Of a stretch of 64,000 nt of DNA, positions 34,557-43,711 are shown piece after piece. The stretch comes from Alkalicoccus halolimnae (lineage in GTDB: Bacteria; Bacillota; Bacilli; Bacillales; Salisediminibacteriaceae): contig NZ_CP144914.1 in NCBI RefSeq assembly GCF_008014775.2, forward strand, positions 3,224,001 to 3,288,000. The letters run 5' to 3'. Position numbers and translations under genes: made by a program. The notes beneath the pieces were generated by a model. It ran no database searches. It had not been told where the DNA came from and saw only the letters and a program-made list of their open reading frames with translations. The stretch's first letter is position 1. Each line of letters starts with the position of its first letter.

Positions 34557-35933
34557 ATGGAAGAACGAGCACCGAAACTGCAGACGGCAGCACCGGAAAC
34601 GAAGAAAATCAGCAATAAGGAGGTCCTTTCCTACTTTAGTTACGGGATGGGCCAGTGTATCAGCTTTGGACTCGTCGGCACGTACATTATGTATTTCTAC
34701 ACCGATATACTCGGCATTTCAGCGATGGCAGCGAGCGTTATCTTTATCATTGCACGAACGTTCGACGCAGCCAATGATCCGCTGATGGCCTCGATCATTG
34801 ATACGAAGCGTTCGAAGCACGGCAAGTTCCGCCAGTACCTGCTGTACATGCCATTTTTCATCTTTTTTATTACGATCATCGCGTTTCTGCCTCTCAATTT
34901 AAATCCGACCGCTGCCGTCATTTTTGCCGGTGCGACGTATATTCTCTGGGGCGTTTTTTACACCGTTTCCGACGTACCGTTCTGGTCGATGTCGGCTGTG
35001 ATGAGCCAGAATCCGCAGGAGCGGACGAAGCTCGTAACGTATGCCAACCTGGGGGTCTTCGTCGGAATCGGCATCCCGACGCTGCTGTTTACCCCGCTTG
35101 CCGAATTTCTCGGCGGAGGCAGTTTAAATGACGGATTTTTCTATGCGGTTATTCTTCTGTCACTGTGCATGCTTCCACTGATGTACATCGGTTTCCGCAA
35201 TACGAAAGAGCGTGTGGAACCGCCGAAAGAGAAAGTCAGGATCCGCGATGCCCTTAAAATCGTCAAAGGCAACAAGCCGATGTTCATTATGCTCGCCACG
35301 TTTTTCTGTAACGTATTCGTCAATATTACCCTGACGCTGAACATTTACTTTTTTACTTACAATCTTGGAAACGCTACCTTAATGGCAGCCTTCGGGATCA
35401 TCAGCCTCGTCGCCTGTGTCGGGTTTTTCTTCATCCCGATGCTCACGAAGCATTTCTTCAAAAAACACATTTTAATGACCGTCCTGATCATCGATATCGT
35501 CGTCCGTATTGGCTTCTTTTTGAGCGGCTACAGCAACACGATCGTCGTTCTCAGCTTTTTAACCGTGACGATGATTCTCTACACGGCAACCGGCCCGCTC
35601 ATTTCGGCAATGCTCGCTGAAACGATTGAGCTGACAGAAGTCCGCACCGGCCAGCGCTCCGAAGCGGTTACTTTTTCCGGCCAGACATTTACAGGAAAAC
35701 TCTCCGTTGCGATTGCCGGCGGTGCGACGGGGGTTATTCTTACCGTCATCAACTACACACCGAACGAAGCGCAGACGGAATCAACGCTCACCGGACTGTT
35801 TTTCGTCATCGCCCTTCTCCCGGCACTCGGCTCCCTGATCCGCCTTGTGCTTATGTACTTCTATAAGTACACGGAACATGACTTCAACGACGCCGTCGCT
35901 GAACTGCAGTCTCGAAAATACCAAGAAGAGTAA
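34557..35933 (+). CDS. GPH family (glycoside-pentoside-hexuronide) cation symporter
   Basis: The protein has 458 residues with about 12 membrane helices. The N-terminal pattern LSYFSYGMGQCISFGLVGTY, then ARTFDAANDPLMASIIDTKR and SKHGKFRQYLL, is typical of MelB/UidB/XynB-type transporters, with the conserved aspartates of helix 2 (FDAANDP). It imports a glycoside with Na+ or H+. ATG 34557 follows AAAGGAGCGGGG. It is co-transcribed with the GH2 hydrolase and ends at a terminator. Confidence 0.92.
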   Translation: MEERAPKLQTAAPETKKISNKEVLSYFSYGMGQCISFGLVGTYIMYFYTDILGISAMAASVIFIIARTFDAANDPLMASIIDTKRSKHGKFRQYLLYMPFFIFFITIIAFLPLNLNPTAAVIFAGATYILWGVFYTVSDVPFWSMSAVMSQNPQERTKLVTYANLGVFVGIGIPTLLFTPLAEFLGGGSLNDGFFYAVILLSLCMLPLMYIGFRNTKERVEPPKEKVRIRDALKIVKGNKPMFIMLATFFCNVFVNITLTLNIYFFTYNLGNATLMAAFGIISLVACVGFFFIPMLTKHFFKKHILMTVLIIDIVVRIGFFLSGYSNTIVVLSFLTVTMILYTATGPLISAMLAETIELTEVRTGQRSEAVTFSGQTFTGKLSVAIAGGATGVILTVINYTPNEAQTESTLTGLFFVIALLPALGSLIRLVLMYFYKYTEHDFNDAVAELQSRKYQEE

Positions 35934-35957
35934 CCTCAGCAACCGCCTGCACCAATG

Positions 35958-35992
35958 AGCCGCCATGACACCCATCGTCGTGGTGGCTTTTT
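35958..35992 (+). terminator. Terminator of the GH2-symporter operon
   Basis: AGCCGCCATGAC, short loop, GTCGTGGTGGCT, TTTTT: twelve pairs with two wobbles, 25 bases after the symporter stop. The following gene-free stretch to 36999 also holds 21-bp array 2 and dispersed element copy C. Confidence 0.85.
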
Positions 35993-36101
35993 GGCGGATC
36001 AGGCTTCCAATTCCGCTGATGGGAGACATCAATTTGGCATTTTGCTGGCGTTTTTCGTTAATCAAAGCCTTTCTGCGGTGGGTGGAGCGCATAGGAAGGG
36101 G

Positions 36102-36225
36102 AATTCCGCCGCTTCTTCCTGCATTTCTGCCACTCCTCCCGTTAATTCCACTGTTCGCCGGCATAATTCCGCCATTACTCCCCTTATTTCTGCCACTCGC
36201 CAATAATTCTGCCATTTCCCCGCTT
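36102..36225. repeat. 21-bp tandem repeat array 2
   Basis: About six units of the family seen at 31250-31391 (AATTCCGCCGCTTCTTCC, ATTTCTGCCACTCCTCCC, AATTCCACTGTTCGCCGG, AATTCCGCCATTACTCCC, ATTTCTGCCACTCGCC, AATTCTGCCATTTCCCCG). Unit order matches array 1, so the whole array was copied rather than expanded independently. Confidence 0.85.
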
Positions 36226-36420
36226 TTCATCAGGCTCGATATTCCAAATTCCACTTCAGTCTCACTTATTATAGCTGCAAATCTATATAAATTGAACTTA
36301 ATATTTATAAAGATAGAATGTATGACCTCGAAAGCGGTCTTCCCTATCGAAAGAAAAAAAGGTGTTATCATTTTTAACGGCCAACCATATCTGCAGGAAG
36401 AACAGAAATGGAGAACAGAC

Positions 36421-36542
36421 CGCTGGAGTGGATATGGGGCGACCCCGGGGCGAATAAGGACGAGCCCCACCCCTACCGAGCGCAGGGAGGAAGGGATTAG
36501 CTGAGGCCGGCCCGGAAAGCGTCCCCATGGAAACGAAAGCCG
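36421..36542 (+). repeat. Dispersed intergenic element (copy C)
   Basis: CGCTGGAGTGGATATGGGGC, GACGAGCCCCACCCC, GGATTAGCTGAGGCCGGCCC and GGAAAGCGTCCCCATGG match copies A and B in the same orientation. The right end found in copies A, B and D (TTTTCAAGGCAGC) is missing. Confidence 0.75.
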
Positions 36543-36999
36543 CTAGTTACAGAAGTGGAGACTAATTATTAAGTTCAACATATATATCAAACAGTTTCTC
36601 TTAGGATGTGTTTTCTCTTTTTACTCATCCTCATCGCCTGGTCTTACTTGATCTGAAAACGTTTTAAAATGCCTTTTCTGACTTTCTGAGGAGGCTTTCC
36701 CGGGTATTCGCCTGCAGTAATATCCCCGATGAAAGCTGTATGTCTCTTTCACGATAGACGAAAGCATCCGCCGCCTTCCTCATGTTATTTCGCAAAAGAA
36801 ACAACCACTTACAAAATGTATAAATAACGGCTTTAAAAACTACAAAAAGACGGATTAGTCTCGAACATATTATTTAAAAGAATATAAAAATTGTTTTATT
36901 TCATTTTTTTGTTCATCAAGTGTTTCCATTTCGACTTTTGCGTGCTAAAATACATCATTATGTTTCGAATATTCAATAAATTATGGAGGGGGCACGAAT

Positions 37000-38613
37000 A
37001 TGATGAACTTGAATCCACATGATTATCCTTATGCATCGAAACGCAACGTCGTCTATGGAAAAAAGGGAATGGTAGCCACTTCCCAGCCGTTAGCTGCGGA
37101 AGCAGGAATTGAAGTAATGAAAAAAGGAGGAAATGCCGTCGACGCTGCTATTGCTTCAGCGGCTTCTCTTACGGTGCTCGAACCGACTTCCAACGGAATT
37201 GGTTCTGATGCCTTTGCTCTTGTCTGGATAAAAGGTAAATTGCACGGGTTGAACGCAAGCGGTTATTCACCGGAAAAAATGACGATAGAAGCGGTGAAGG
37301 CAAAAGGATACGATGCTGTTCCCCAGTTCGGGATGACCCCGGTTACTGTCCCCGGTGCTCCTGCAGCCTGGGCTGAACTTGCTGACAAGTTCGGAAAACT
37401 TCCTTTAACGGAGAGCTTAAAGCCTGCGATCAGCTATGCAGAAGAGGGATATCCTGCTTCCCCGACGCTCGGAGCTTTTTGGAAAGAAGCAGCGGAGAAG
37501 TTCAAAAATACTTTTGAAGGAGAAGAGTTTGAGGCGTGGTTTACTGCCTTCGCACCGGACGGACACGCTCCGGAAGCCGGCACTGTATGGAAGTCTCCGG
37601 ATCATGCGCGGACATTGAAAGAAATCGCAGAAACAAATGGAGAGTCCTTTTACAGAGGGAATCTGGCGGAAAAAATATCCACTCATTTTCAAAAACACGG
37701 CGGGTTTTTATCGAAGCAGGATTTAGCTGATTATTCTCCTGAGTGGGTCGATCCGATCAAAGTTAATTACCGGGGATATGACGTATGGGAAATTCCGCCG
37801 AACGGCCAGGGATTAATAGCATTAATGGGATTAAACATATTAAAAAACGACCATTTTACCAGCAAAGAAGCCGTCGACACGTATCATCACCAGATTGAAG
37901 CAATGAAGCTCGCTTACAGTGACGGGCTTGCCCATATTACGGAAGAAAAGCATATGAATCATACAGTAGAAGAGCTTCTTTCCGATAAGTATGCGTCGAA
38001 GCGCCGCGAAAATATCGGAGAGCATGCTCTCGATCCCTCTCCTGCTGCACCGCCAAAAGGCGGCACTGTCTATCTGGCAACAGCGGATGAAGAAGGGAAC
38101 ATGGTTTCCTTTATTCAAAGTAATTTCATGGGCTTTGGATCGGGAATTGTCGTACCGGGCACTGGTATATCGATGCAGAACCGCGGCTTCACCTTTTCTT
38201 TGGACGAAAGCCATGTGAATGCCCTTAAACCGAGGAAAAAAACCTTCCACACGATTATTCCCGGATTTCTTTCCAAGGGCAGCGAGCCGGTCGGTCCGTT
38301 TGGTGTAATGGGAGGATATATGCAGCCCCAGGGTCACTTGCAGGTCATCATGAGTACGATTGATTTCCATTTGAATCCTCAGGCCGCGCTGGATGCTCCC
38401 CGCTGGCAGTGGGTCAGCGGAAAAAAGATTCTCATCGATCCATCTTTTCCGAATCATATTGCAGAAGCATTACATCGAAAAGGCCACCACATCGAGCGGG
38501 CCCTTACCCATGGCGGTTTCGGAAGGGGACAGATTATTTGGAGAAATCCGGATAACGGCGTATTAGCCGGAGGTACAGAACCACGCACCGATGGCCATAT
38601 AGCCGCGTGGTAA
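37000..38613 (+). CDS. Gamma-glutamyltransferase-like Ntn-hydrolase (YwrD type), no signal peptide
   Basis: The protein has 537 residues. ATG 37000 follows GGAGGGGGCACGAAT. Ggt motifs are GMVATSQPLAAEAGIEVMKK, GGNAVDAAIASAASLTVLEP, TSNGIGSDAFALVW, TPVTVPGAPAAW, then PPKGGTVYLATADEEGNMVS with the presumed nucleophile threonine, and the C-terminal GGYMQPQGHLQVI. The absence of a signal peptide and the GSDAFALVW motif match cytoplasmic YwrD-like enzymes rather than CapD. Such enzymes cleave gamma-glutamyl or related amide bonds. It ends directly against the convergent Lrp-type gene. It may act on gamma-glutamyl metabolites or acylated amino acids; substrate unknown. Confidence 0.88.
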   Translation: MMNLNPHDYPYASKRNVVYGKKGMVATSQPLAAEAGIEVMKKGGNAVDAAIASAASLTVLEPTSNGIGSDAFALVWIKGKLHGLNASGYSPEKMTIEAVKAKGYDAVPQFGMTPVTVPGAPAAWAELADKFGKLPLTESLKPAISYAEEGYPASPTLGAFWKEAAEKFKNTFEGEEFEAWFTAFAPDGHAPEAGTVWKSPDHARTLKEIAETNGESFYRGNLAEKISTHFQKHGGFLSKQDLADYSPEWVDPIKVNYRGYDVWEIPPNGQGLIALMGLNILKNDHFTSKEAVDTYHHQIEAMKLAYSDGLAHITEEKHMNHTVEELLSDKYASKRRENIGEHALDPSPAAPPKGGTVYLATADEEGNMVSFIQSNFMGFGSGIVVPGTGISMQNRGFTFSLDESHVNALKPRKKTFHTIIPGFLSKGSEPVGPFGVMGGYMQPQGHLQVIMSTIDFHLNPQAALDAPRWQWVSGKKILIDPSFPNHIAEALHRKGHHIERALTHGGFGRGQIIWRNPDNGVLAGGTEPRTDGHIAAW

Positions 38614-39063
38614 TTAAAGTTTCATCCCGGTCCGGCTGATAAACCGTCTTAATAAAATATGACTTTCCACCCGGGTAATGCCTTCCAAAGAATAGAGTTC
38701 TTCGTTAATAAACTGCTCCAGTTTGACGAAATCTTCTACTAAAACGTGCATATGAAGCGTACTCGGGCCGGTCATTTGATAACAGCTTGCAACGCGGGGG
38801 TTTTCAGCCAGATTTTCAGCTACTTCCACTAAGGCTGTCGGCTCGCAGTCCACTTCAAAAAAGGCGGAGACGGCTTTACCGACCTGCTCGGAATTAATAA
38901 CGACACTGAATTTCTCTATCACTCCCGCTTCCTGCATCTGCTGTATTCTTTCCCGGACGGAAACTCTCGACATTCCTACCTGCTTAGCAAGATCAACGTA
39001 GGATATGCGGCCGTCTTCACTCAAAATATTCAACATTTTCATGTCGGTTTCGGTTAATTTCAT
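38614..39063 (-). CDS. Lrp/AsnC family transcriptional regulator
   Basis: The protein has 149 residues. ATG 39061-39063 is preceded by GAGGTG; the longer frame lacks a site. The helix-turn-helix is MKMLNILSEDGRISYVDLAK with QVGMSRVSVRERIQQMQEAG, followed by the RAM effector domain (AVSAFFEVDCEPTALVEVAE, VASCYQMTGPSTLHMHVLVE). It probably senses an amino acid. It is transcribed away from the chromate-transporter pair and towards the Ggt-like gene, so it may control either. Confidence 0.93.
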   Translation of the reverse strand: MKLTETDMKMLNILSEDGRISYVDLAKQVGMSRVSVRERIQQMQEAGVIEKFSVVINSEQVGKAVSAFFEVDCEPTALVEVAENLAENPRVASCYQMTGPSTLHMHVLVEDFVKLEQFINEELYSLEGITRVESHILLRRFISRTGMKL

Positions 39064-39153
39064 AAAATTACACCTCGGCATCTCTTATAGAATTTGAACA
39101 TCATTATATTAGCAGCCTTTGTTCCTGTCTACTAATCGTAAAGGAGGGAGATT

Positions 39154-39720
39154 ATGGCATGGCATACCAATAAACAGATTTTTCTCGGTTTTTTTCGAGC
39201 CGGAATGCTCGGCTATGGCGGAGGTCCTGCTTCTATCCCCCTTGTTCATAAAGAAGTCGTTGGTAAATACAAATGGATGGATGACGATGAATTCAGCGAC
39301 ATATTAGCTATCGGCAATACGCTTCCCGGCCCCATTATTACGAAGATGGCCGGATACATCGGGTACCGGGTAAACGGTTCCAGCGGTTTGTTAACGGCTA
39401 TTATTGCTTCCGTGATCCCTACAGTATTACTCATGCTCCTGCTGTTAGGTTTTTTACACACATTCATCGATGAAGGAATCATGCAGGGGATGACAGCCGC
39501 GGTCGCTCCCGTTGTAGGAGTCCTGATGAGTGTCCTTGCCTACTCCTTTTTCAAACAGTCACAAAAAGGAATGGGCTGGAACAGAACGCTTTTTCTGGGA
39601 CTCGTGAGTGTGGTTGTTTATATCATTATCGGAGCTCATCCCGCTCTCCTTATAGGCATATTGATCATTTACGCTCTCGTCATTCATCCGATGATGAAGA
39701 AAGGAGGCAGACATGCTTGA
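39154..39720 (+). CDS. Chromate transporter family protein, first half of a split pair
   Basis: The protein has 188 residues, a single CHR domain: FFRAGMLGYGGGPASIPLVH, DEFSDILAIGNTLPGPIITK and MAGYIGYRVNGSSGLLTAII. Short-chain CHR proteins work as heterodimers encoded by adjacent genes. ATG 39154 follows AAAGGAGGGAG. Its 3' end overlaps the second gene by 8 bases. Function in chromate efflux is known for some family members, but many homologues have other or unknown anion substrates. Confidence 0.93.
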   Translation: MAWHTNKQIFLGFFRAGMLGYGGGPASIPLVHKEVVGKYKWMDDDEFSDILAIGNTLPGPIITKMAGYIGYRVNGSSGLLTAIIASVIPTVLLMLLLLGFLHTFIDEGIMQGMTAAVAPVVGVLMSVLAYSFFKQSQKGMGWNRTLFLGLVSVVVYIIIGAHPALLIGILIIYALVIHPMMKKGGRHA

Positions 39721-40246
39721 ATACTGGCACCTGTTTTTAGCTTTCTTTATTCCAGGCATTGTCGGATACGGTGGAGGACCAGCTTCTATTCCCCTTATCG
39801 AATACGAAGTGGTGCACCGGTACAGCTGGCTGACTACGGAAGAATTTTCGGAACTTCTGGCTATCGGCAATACGCTTCCCGGTCCTATAGCAACGAAAAT
39901 GGCAGGTTATATAGGCTTTGAAGTCGGGGGAATCCTTGGAGCCGGCATTGCATTATCGGCTACTATTTTTCCTTCGTTACTCGCCATGCTGTTTCTGCTC
40001 GGACTTTTGTATAAACATCGCAATTCCCCTAAAGTAAAATACATGACTATGCTGATTCGTCCCGTTATCGGCATTCTGCTGGCAGTACTTGCTTATCAAT
40101 TTTTCTCGGCTTCCTGGATGCAGACATCACCCTTTCAAGTATTATTTATTGGGCTGGCAAGCTTCCTGCTTCTGGAAAGATTCAACATTCATCCAGCTTT
40201 CGTCATTATAGGAGCCTTGCTCTACGGGGCGGTATTTTTATCCTAA
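39713..40246 (+). CDS. Chromate transporter family protein, second half of a split pair
   Basis: The protein has 177 residues with the same CHR motifs: FIPGIVGYGGGPASIPLIEY, EEFSELLAIGNTLPGPIATK and MAGYIGFEVGGILGAGIALS. It is translationally coupled to the previous gene. The two halves keep the same conserved G-G-P-A-S-I-P and N-T-L-P-G-P blocks, consistent with antiparallel partners in one transporter. Confidence 0.93.
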   Translation: MLEYWHLFLAFFIPGIVGYGGGPASIPLIEYEVVHRYSWLTTEEFSELLAIGNTLPGPIATKMAGYIGFEVGGILGAGIALSATIFPSLLAMLFLLGLLYKHRNSPKVKYMTMLIRPVIGILLAVLAYQFFSASWMQTSPFQVLFIGLASFLLLERFNIHPAFVIIGALLYGAVFLS

Positions 40247-40255
40247 ACAAAAAAT

Positions 40256-40282
40256 AACGAGAATATTTTGATTTTTCTCGCA
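40256..40282 (+). terminator. Weak terminator after the CHR pair
   Basis: CGAGAA, an 11-base loop, TTCTCG, then a T-rich CATTTTCATT. The stem is short. The remainder of 40247-40483 holds only the AT-rich upstream region of tctC. Confidence 0.4.
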
Positions 40283-40483
40283 TTTTCATTGTTTATATAT
40301 TATAATAACTAAACATAAAGAAAGAAAACAATAAGTTTTTAAAACTTTATGTATCGAATAATTGATTTTATTTGAATTTTTGTAAATATTGGAACTGGAG
40401 TTGCGATCATAACTCCCGGAACCACTGTTTAGTTTCCGCAATAATTTATTCTCGTTTAGTACATATCATAGGGGGAGAAAAAA

Positions 40484-41458
40484 ATGAAAAAGAGAACTGC
40501 AAGAGTACTAATGATAACTGGAGCCGCAGCGGGAACGTCCATGCTGGCGGCCTGCGGCGGCGGAGAAGAATCCATAGAAGATTATCCAAGCCGGGAAATT
40601 GAAATGGTCATTCCGTGGGATCCAGGCGGCGGAAGTGACATTGAGGGCAGATTAGTTACCGAACACGTTTCTAATACGATGGATAATGATTTTGTTGTCG
40701 TAAACCTCCCTGGTGTCGGCGGTACAGTAGGGTTGGAAGAATTAACAGAAGAGCCGGCAGACGGCTACTCACTGGGACAAATTCATGAAGGATTACTCGT
40801 TGCCCACCATTCTGACATTACAGAAATTAACTATGACAGTTTCGAACCGATTGCTGCTATGTCTTCAGCTGACCAAATACTGGCTGTTTCCAGTGAAATG
40901 GACGTAGATACTCTGGAAGAATTTGTAGAATACGGACAGAATGAAGAAATTACCTTCGGCGGTACGGTTTCCGGAATCCCGAGAGTATGGGTGGAACAGA
41001 TGGCCCGGGAGCTGGAGGTTGATTATAATATGGTTGGCTATGAAGGGCTGGCTGAGGCAATTCAGGCACTCGCTGGAGATCACGTTGATGCGGCAATTGT
41101 CGATTATCCTTCTGCAGAAAGTTTCGTCGGTGCCGGTGATATGAAGTTTATAGCTATAGGTACAGCAGAAAGAATCGAAAGACTTCCCGACGTACCAACA
41201 TTTCAAGAAGAAGGTTACGATCTTACTCTTGGGTTGAATCGTGGTTACGTAGCTCCAGAAGGTACCTCGGAAGAAATAATTGAATATCTCGGTGAACAGT
41301 TTGAAGAAACTGCTAATGACCCTGAATATATAGAAGCGGTAGAAAATATCGGAGCGGAAGTAGATTATATGGGCCCCGCTGATTACAGGGAACATCTTGA
41401 AGAGCAGGACAGCATTATTAGCGATGTTATCGAAGAACTTGGGGACGAGCTGGAGTAA
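40484..41458 (+). CDS. tctC: Tripartite tricarboxylate transporter substrate-binding lipoprotein
   Basis: The protein has 324 residues with a lipoprotein signal (MLAACGGGEE, Cys at the lipobox). The mature part has the TctC/Bug pattern: YPSREIEMVIPWDPGGGSDI, VVNLPGVGGTVGLEELTEEP, ADGYSLGQI, VDAAIVDYPSAESFVGAG and PEGTSEEIIEYL. It binds substrate outside the membrane and delivers it to TctAB. It is highly acidic, suggesting a saline milieu. Substrate (citrate, other carboxylate or amino acid) cannot be told. Confidence 0.93.
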   Translation: MKKRTARVLMITGAAAGTSMLAACGGGEESIEDYPSREIEMVIPWDPGGGSDIEGRLVTEHVSNTMDNDFVVVNLPGVGGTVGLEELTEEPADGYSLGQIHEGLLVAHHSDITEINYDSFEPIAAMSSADQILAVSSEMDVDTLEEFVEYGQNEEITFGGTVSGIPRVWVEQMARELEVDYNMVGYEGLAEAIQALAGDHVDAAIVDYPSAESFVGAGDMKFIAIGTAERIERLPDVPTFQEEGYDLTLGLNRGYVAPEGTSEEIIEYLGEQFEETANDPEYIEAVENIGAEVDYMGPADYREHLEEQDSIISDVIEELGDELE

Positions 41459-41478
41459 TAAAAGTCAATAAAAGACAT

Positions 41479-41529
41479 AAAAGGGGCTCTTAAAGACGAC
41501 AATTTCACTCTTTAGGATGCCCCCTTTTT
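41479..41529 (+). terminator. Attenuating terminator between tctC and tctB
   Basis: AAAAGGGGC, TCTTAAAGA, loop, TCTTTAGGATGCCCCC, TTTTTA: a long stem between the first and second genes of the operon. It would lower tctB-tctA expression relative to the binding protein. Confidence 0.7.
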
Positions 41530-41570
41530 ATAGGGAGAACCTGTACTGCATATTTAAAGGAGGAGGAAAA

Positions 41571-42053
41571 ATGGGAGAATTAATAGTAGCATGTTTGCTT
41601 CTTTTAGTCAGCATTGTTATTTTTATCCAATCCGGTGATTTCACCCATCTTAATGAAAGTCAATTAGGCCCGGGGACGTATCCTCAGCTGATTTCCGTAC
41701 TGCTCGCTTCCCTTTCTCTGATTCTGATTATTTCCCAGAGCAGAAAGCTGTTAAAAGAAAAGTCTGAAATGTCCATGGAAAATGTTAAAGCTGGTTTTGG
41801 AAGTTTTTATACAGAGTATAAGCTCGTGCTTCATATTATTGGTTTACTCGCTTTGTATATAATTCTTATTGATATTACCGGCTTTATCATAACGACGATT
41901 CTTTTCGTCATTGCTGCGGGAATGCTGATCGGACCGAAAAAGAAAAAGAATCTTATTACATTATCCATCGTTTCCGTCATTCTAACTTTCAGCACCTACC
42001 TCTTCTTTGAAAATGTACTTTACGTGCGATTTCCAGGAGGATTATTTTTCTAA
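41571..42053 (+). CDS. tctB: Tripartite tricarboxylate transporter small membrane subunit
   Basis: The protein has 160 residues with four helices (LIVACLLLLVSIVIFIQSGD, LISVLLASLSLILIIS, LVLHIIGLLALYIILIDITG, LSIVSVILTFSTYLFF). ESQLGPGTYPQLI near the first loop is characteristic of TctB. ATG 41571 follows AAAGGAGGAGG. It lies between tctC and tctA as in other TTT operons. Confidence 0.9.
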   Translation: MGELIVACLLLLVSIVIFIQSGDFTHLNESQLGPGTYPQLISVLLASLSLILIISQSRKLLKEKSEMSMENVKAGFGSFYTEYKLVLHIIGLLALYIILIDITGFIITTILFVIAAGMLIGPKKKKNLITLSIVSVILTFSTYLFFENVLYVRFPGGLFF

Positions 42054-42078
42054 GTAACTTGGAAGGGAGGTTATTTCT

Positions 42079-43602
42079 TTGTTTGATTTATTAATACTGG
42101 GAATGAATGAAATTCTTCAAGTGCATATATTATTTATTATTCTGCTCGGAGTAATAGTAGGGATTCTGGCCGGATTAATACCTGGCTTTACAGTAGCGAT
42201 GGCTATTGTACTTACACTCCCTCTCACGTTTGGCATGGACCCTGTTACAGGTGTGGCAGCTATGATCGGTGTCTTTGTCGGAGGCATGTCAGGAGGGCTT
42301 ATCAGCGCCACTCTTCTCGGTATTCCGGGAACGCCGTCTTCCATTGCCACCACTTTCGACGCTTATCCTATGGCTAAAAAAGGCTTGTCCGGCAAAGCAC
42401 TATCCATTGGGATATGGGCTTCTTTTCTAAGTTCCATTATCAGTCTGCTCCTTCTCGTAACTATAGCCCCGCAGCTGGCCCGTTTTGCTCTCATGTTCGG
42501 CCCGTGGGAAATGTTTGCCCTCATTATACTTTCATTAACTATTATCGCCAGTGTTACTGGAGATTCGGTAATTAAAGGGCTGATTGCGGGATTGTTTGGA
42601 TTATTAATCGCCACGGTGGGTGCTGACCCCATCGCCGGTCTATCCCGTTTTACTTTTGATTTTGGTGTTTTAAGAGCAGGAATCCCTTTTCTTGTAGTTC
42701 TTATTGGAATGTTTGCCATTTCACGACTGCTCATTTTTCTGGAAAAATCGGAAATGGAGAAGGATAAAAAGGACAGACAGGAGAGAGATCTTCAAAAAGT
42801 GAAATTTGTCCTGCAACCAATTCAAACATTGAAAATGGTGCTCAGAAGACCCGGCACCCTTACCGGCTCTTCCATTATCGGCTCTGTCGTTGGTGCTATT
42901 CCGGGTGCAGGCGGCAGTATTGCCAATATTATTGCTTACGACCAGGCTAAAAAATGGTCGAAAAACCCCGAAAAATTCGGTACTGGATGTGAAGAAGGGG
43001 TCGTTGCTTCGGAAGCAGGCAACAACTCCACTGTCGGCGGGGATTTAATTCCTACTGTAGCTTTAGGCATTCCAGGTTCAGCCGTTACGGCCGTTCTTCT
43101 GTCTGCACTTATGATACACGGCATCACGCCGGGCCCTCTCCTTGTCACCGAAGAACCGAACATTGTAGGAGGCATTTTCTTCGCTTTTTTCGTAGCCTCT
43201 TTCTGGATGCTTATTACCCAGTTCGCAGGCATGCGCTTTTTCGTGAAAGTAACCCTTATACCTACTCACGTTTTAGTACCTGTAATTCTCGTGCTGTGTG
43301 TGGTCGGCACATTTGTTCTGAATAACCGGACTTCCGACCTCTACATTCTGCTGGTCATGGGCCTTATCGGTTATTTGTTCACAAAATACAAATTCGCCTT
43401 AGCGCCAGCTATTATTGGGGTTATCCTAGGTCCCATTGCAGAAGTAAATTTAAGAAGAGCTTTTATGACGGATCCGGACTGGACGTTATTTTTCACACGG
43501 CCGATCGCGCTGACGTTCTTATCGTTAACCGTCATATCCATCTTTTTCACCGTACTGCAGACAAGGCGCTCCAATAAACGAGCAGCTAAAAATATAAGCT
43601 GA
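42079..43602 (+). CDS. tctA: Tripartite tricarboxylate transporter large membrane subunit
   Basis: The protein has 507 residues with about 12 helices. It starts at TTG 42079 after GGAAGGGAGG. TctA signatures are GLIPGFTVAMAIVLTLPLTF, GMSGGLISATLLGIPGTPSS, FDAYPMAKKGLSGKALSIGI, VGAIPGAGGSIANIIAYDQA and VVASEAGNNSTVGGDLIPTV, then LGIPGSAVTAVLL. This is the transport channel. The operon ends with a perfect hairpin at 43643-43679. Confidence 0.95.
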   Translation: MFDLLILGMNEILQVHILFIILLGVIVGILAGLIPGFTVAMAIVLTLPLTFGMDPVTGVAAMIGVFVGGMSGGLISATLLGIPGTPSSIATTFDAYPMAKKGLSGKALSIGIWASFLSSIISLLLLVTIAPQLARFALMFGPWEMFALIILSLTIIASVTGDSVIKGLIAGLFGLLIATVGADPIAGLSRFTFDFGVLRAGIPFLVVLIGMFAISRLLIFLEKSEMEKDKKDRQERDLQKVKFVLQPIQTLKMVLRRPGTLTGSSIIGSVVGAIPGAGGSIANIIAYDQAKKWSKNPEKFGTGCEEGVVASEAGNNSTVGGDLIPTVALGIPGSAVTAVLLSALMIHGITPGPLLVTEEPNIVGGIFFAFFVASFWMLITQFAGMRFFVKVTLIPTHVLVPVILVLCVVGTFVLNNRTSDLYILLVMGLIGYLFTKYKFALAPAIIGVILGPIAEVNLRRAFMTDPDWTLFFTRPIALTFLSLTVISIFFTVLQTRRSNKRAAKNIS

Positions 43603-43642
43603 CGGCGCTTTTATTCTTTTATATTCCGCACTCCAAAGTTAA

Positions 43643-43679
43643 GGGCCGTTCTGCCAGTCATATCCTGGCAGAACGGCCC
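43643..43679. terminator. Perfect 15-bp stem after tctA
   Basis: GGGCCGTTCTGCCAG, loop TCATATC, CTGGCAGAACGGCCC. There is no T run on either strand, but the position between two convergent genes suggests transcription end or mRNA 3'-end protection. It stands 33 bases before 21-bp array 3. Confidence 0.6.
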
Positions 43680-43711
43680 CTAATGCTGTACTCCGTGAAT
43701 GATGAACGAGG

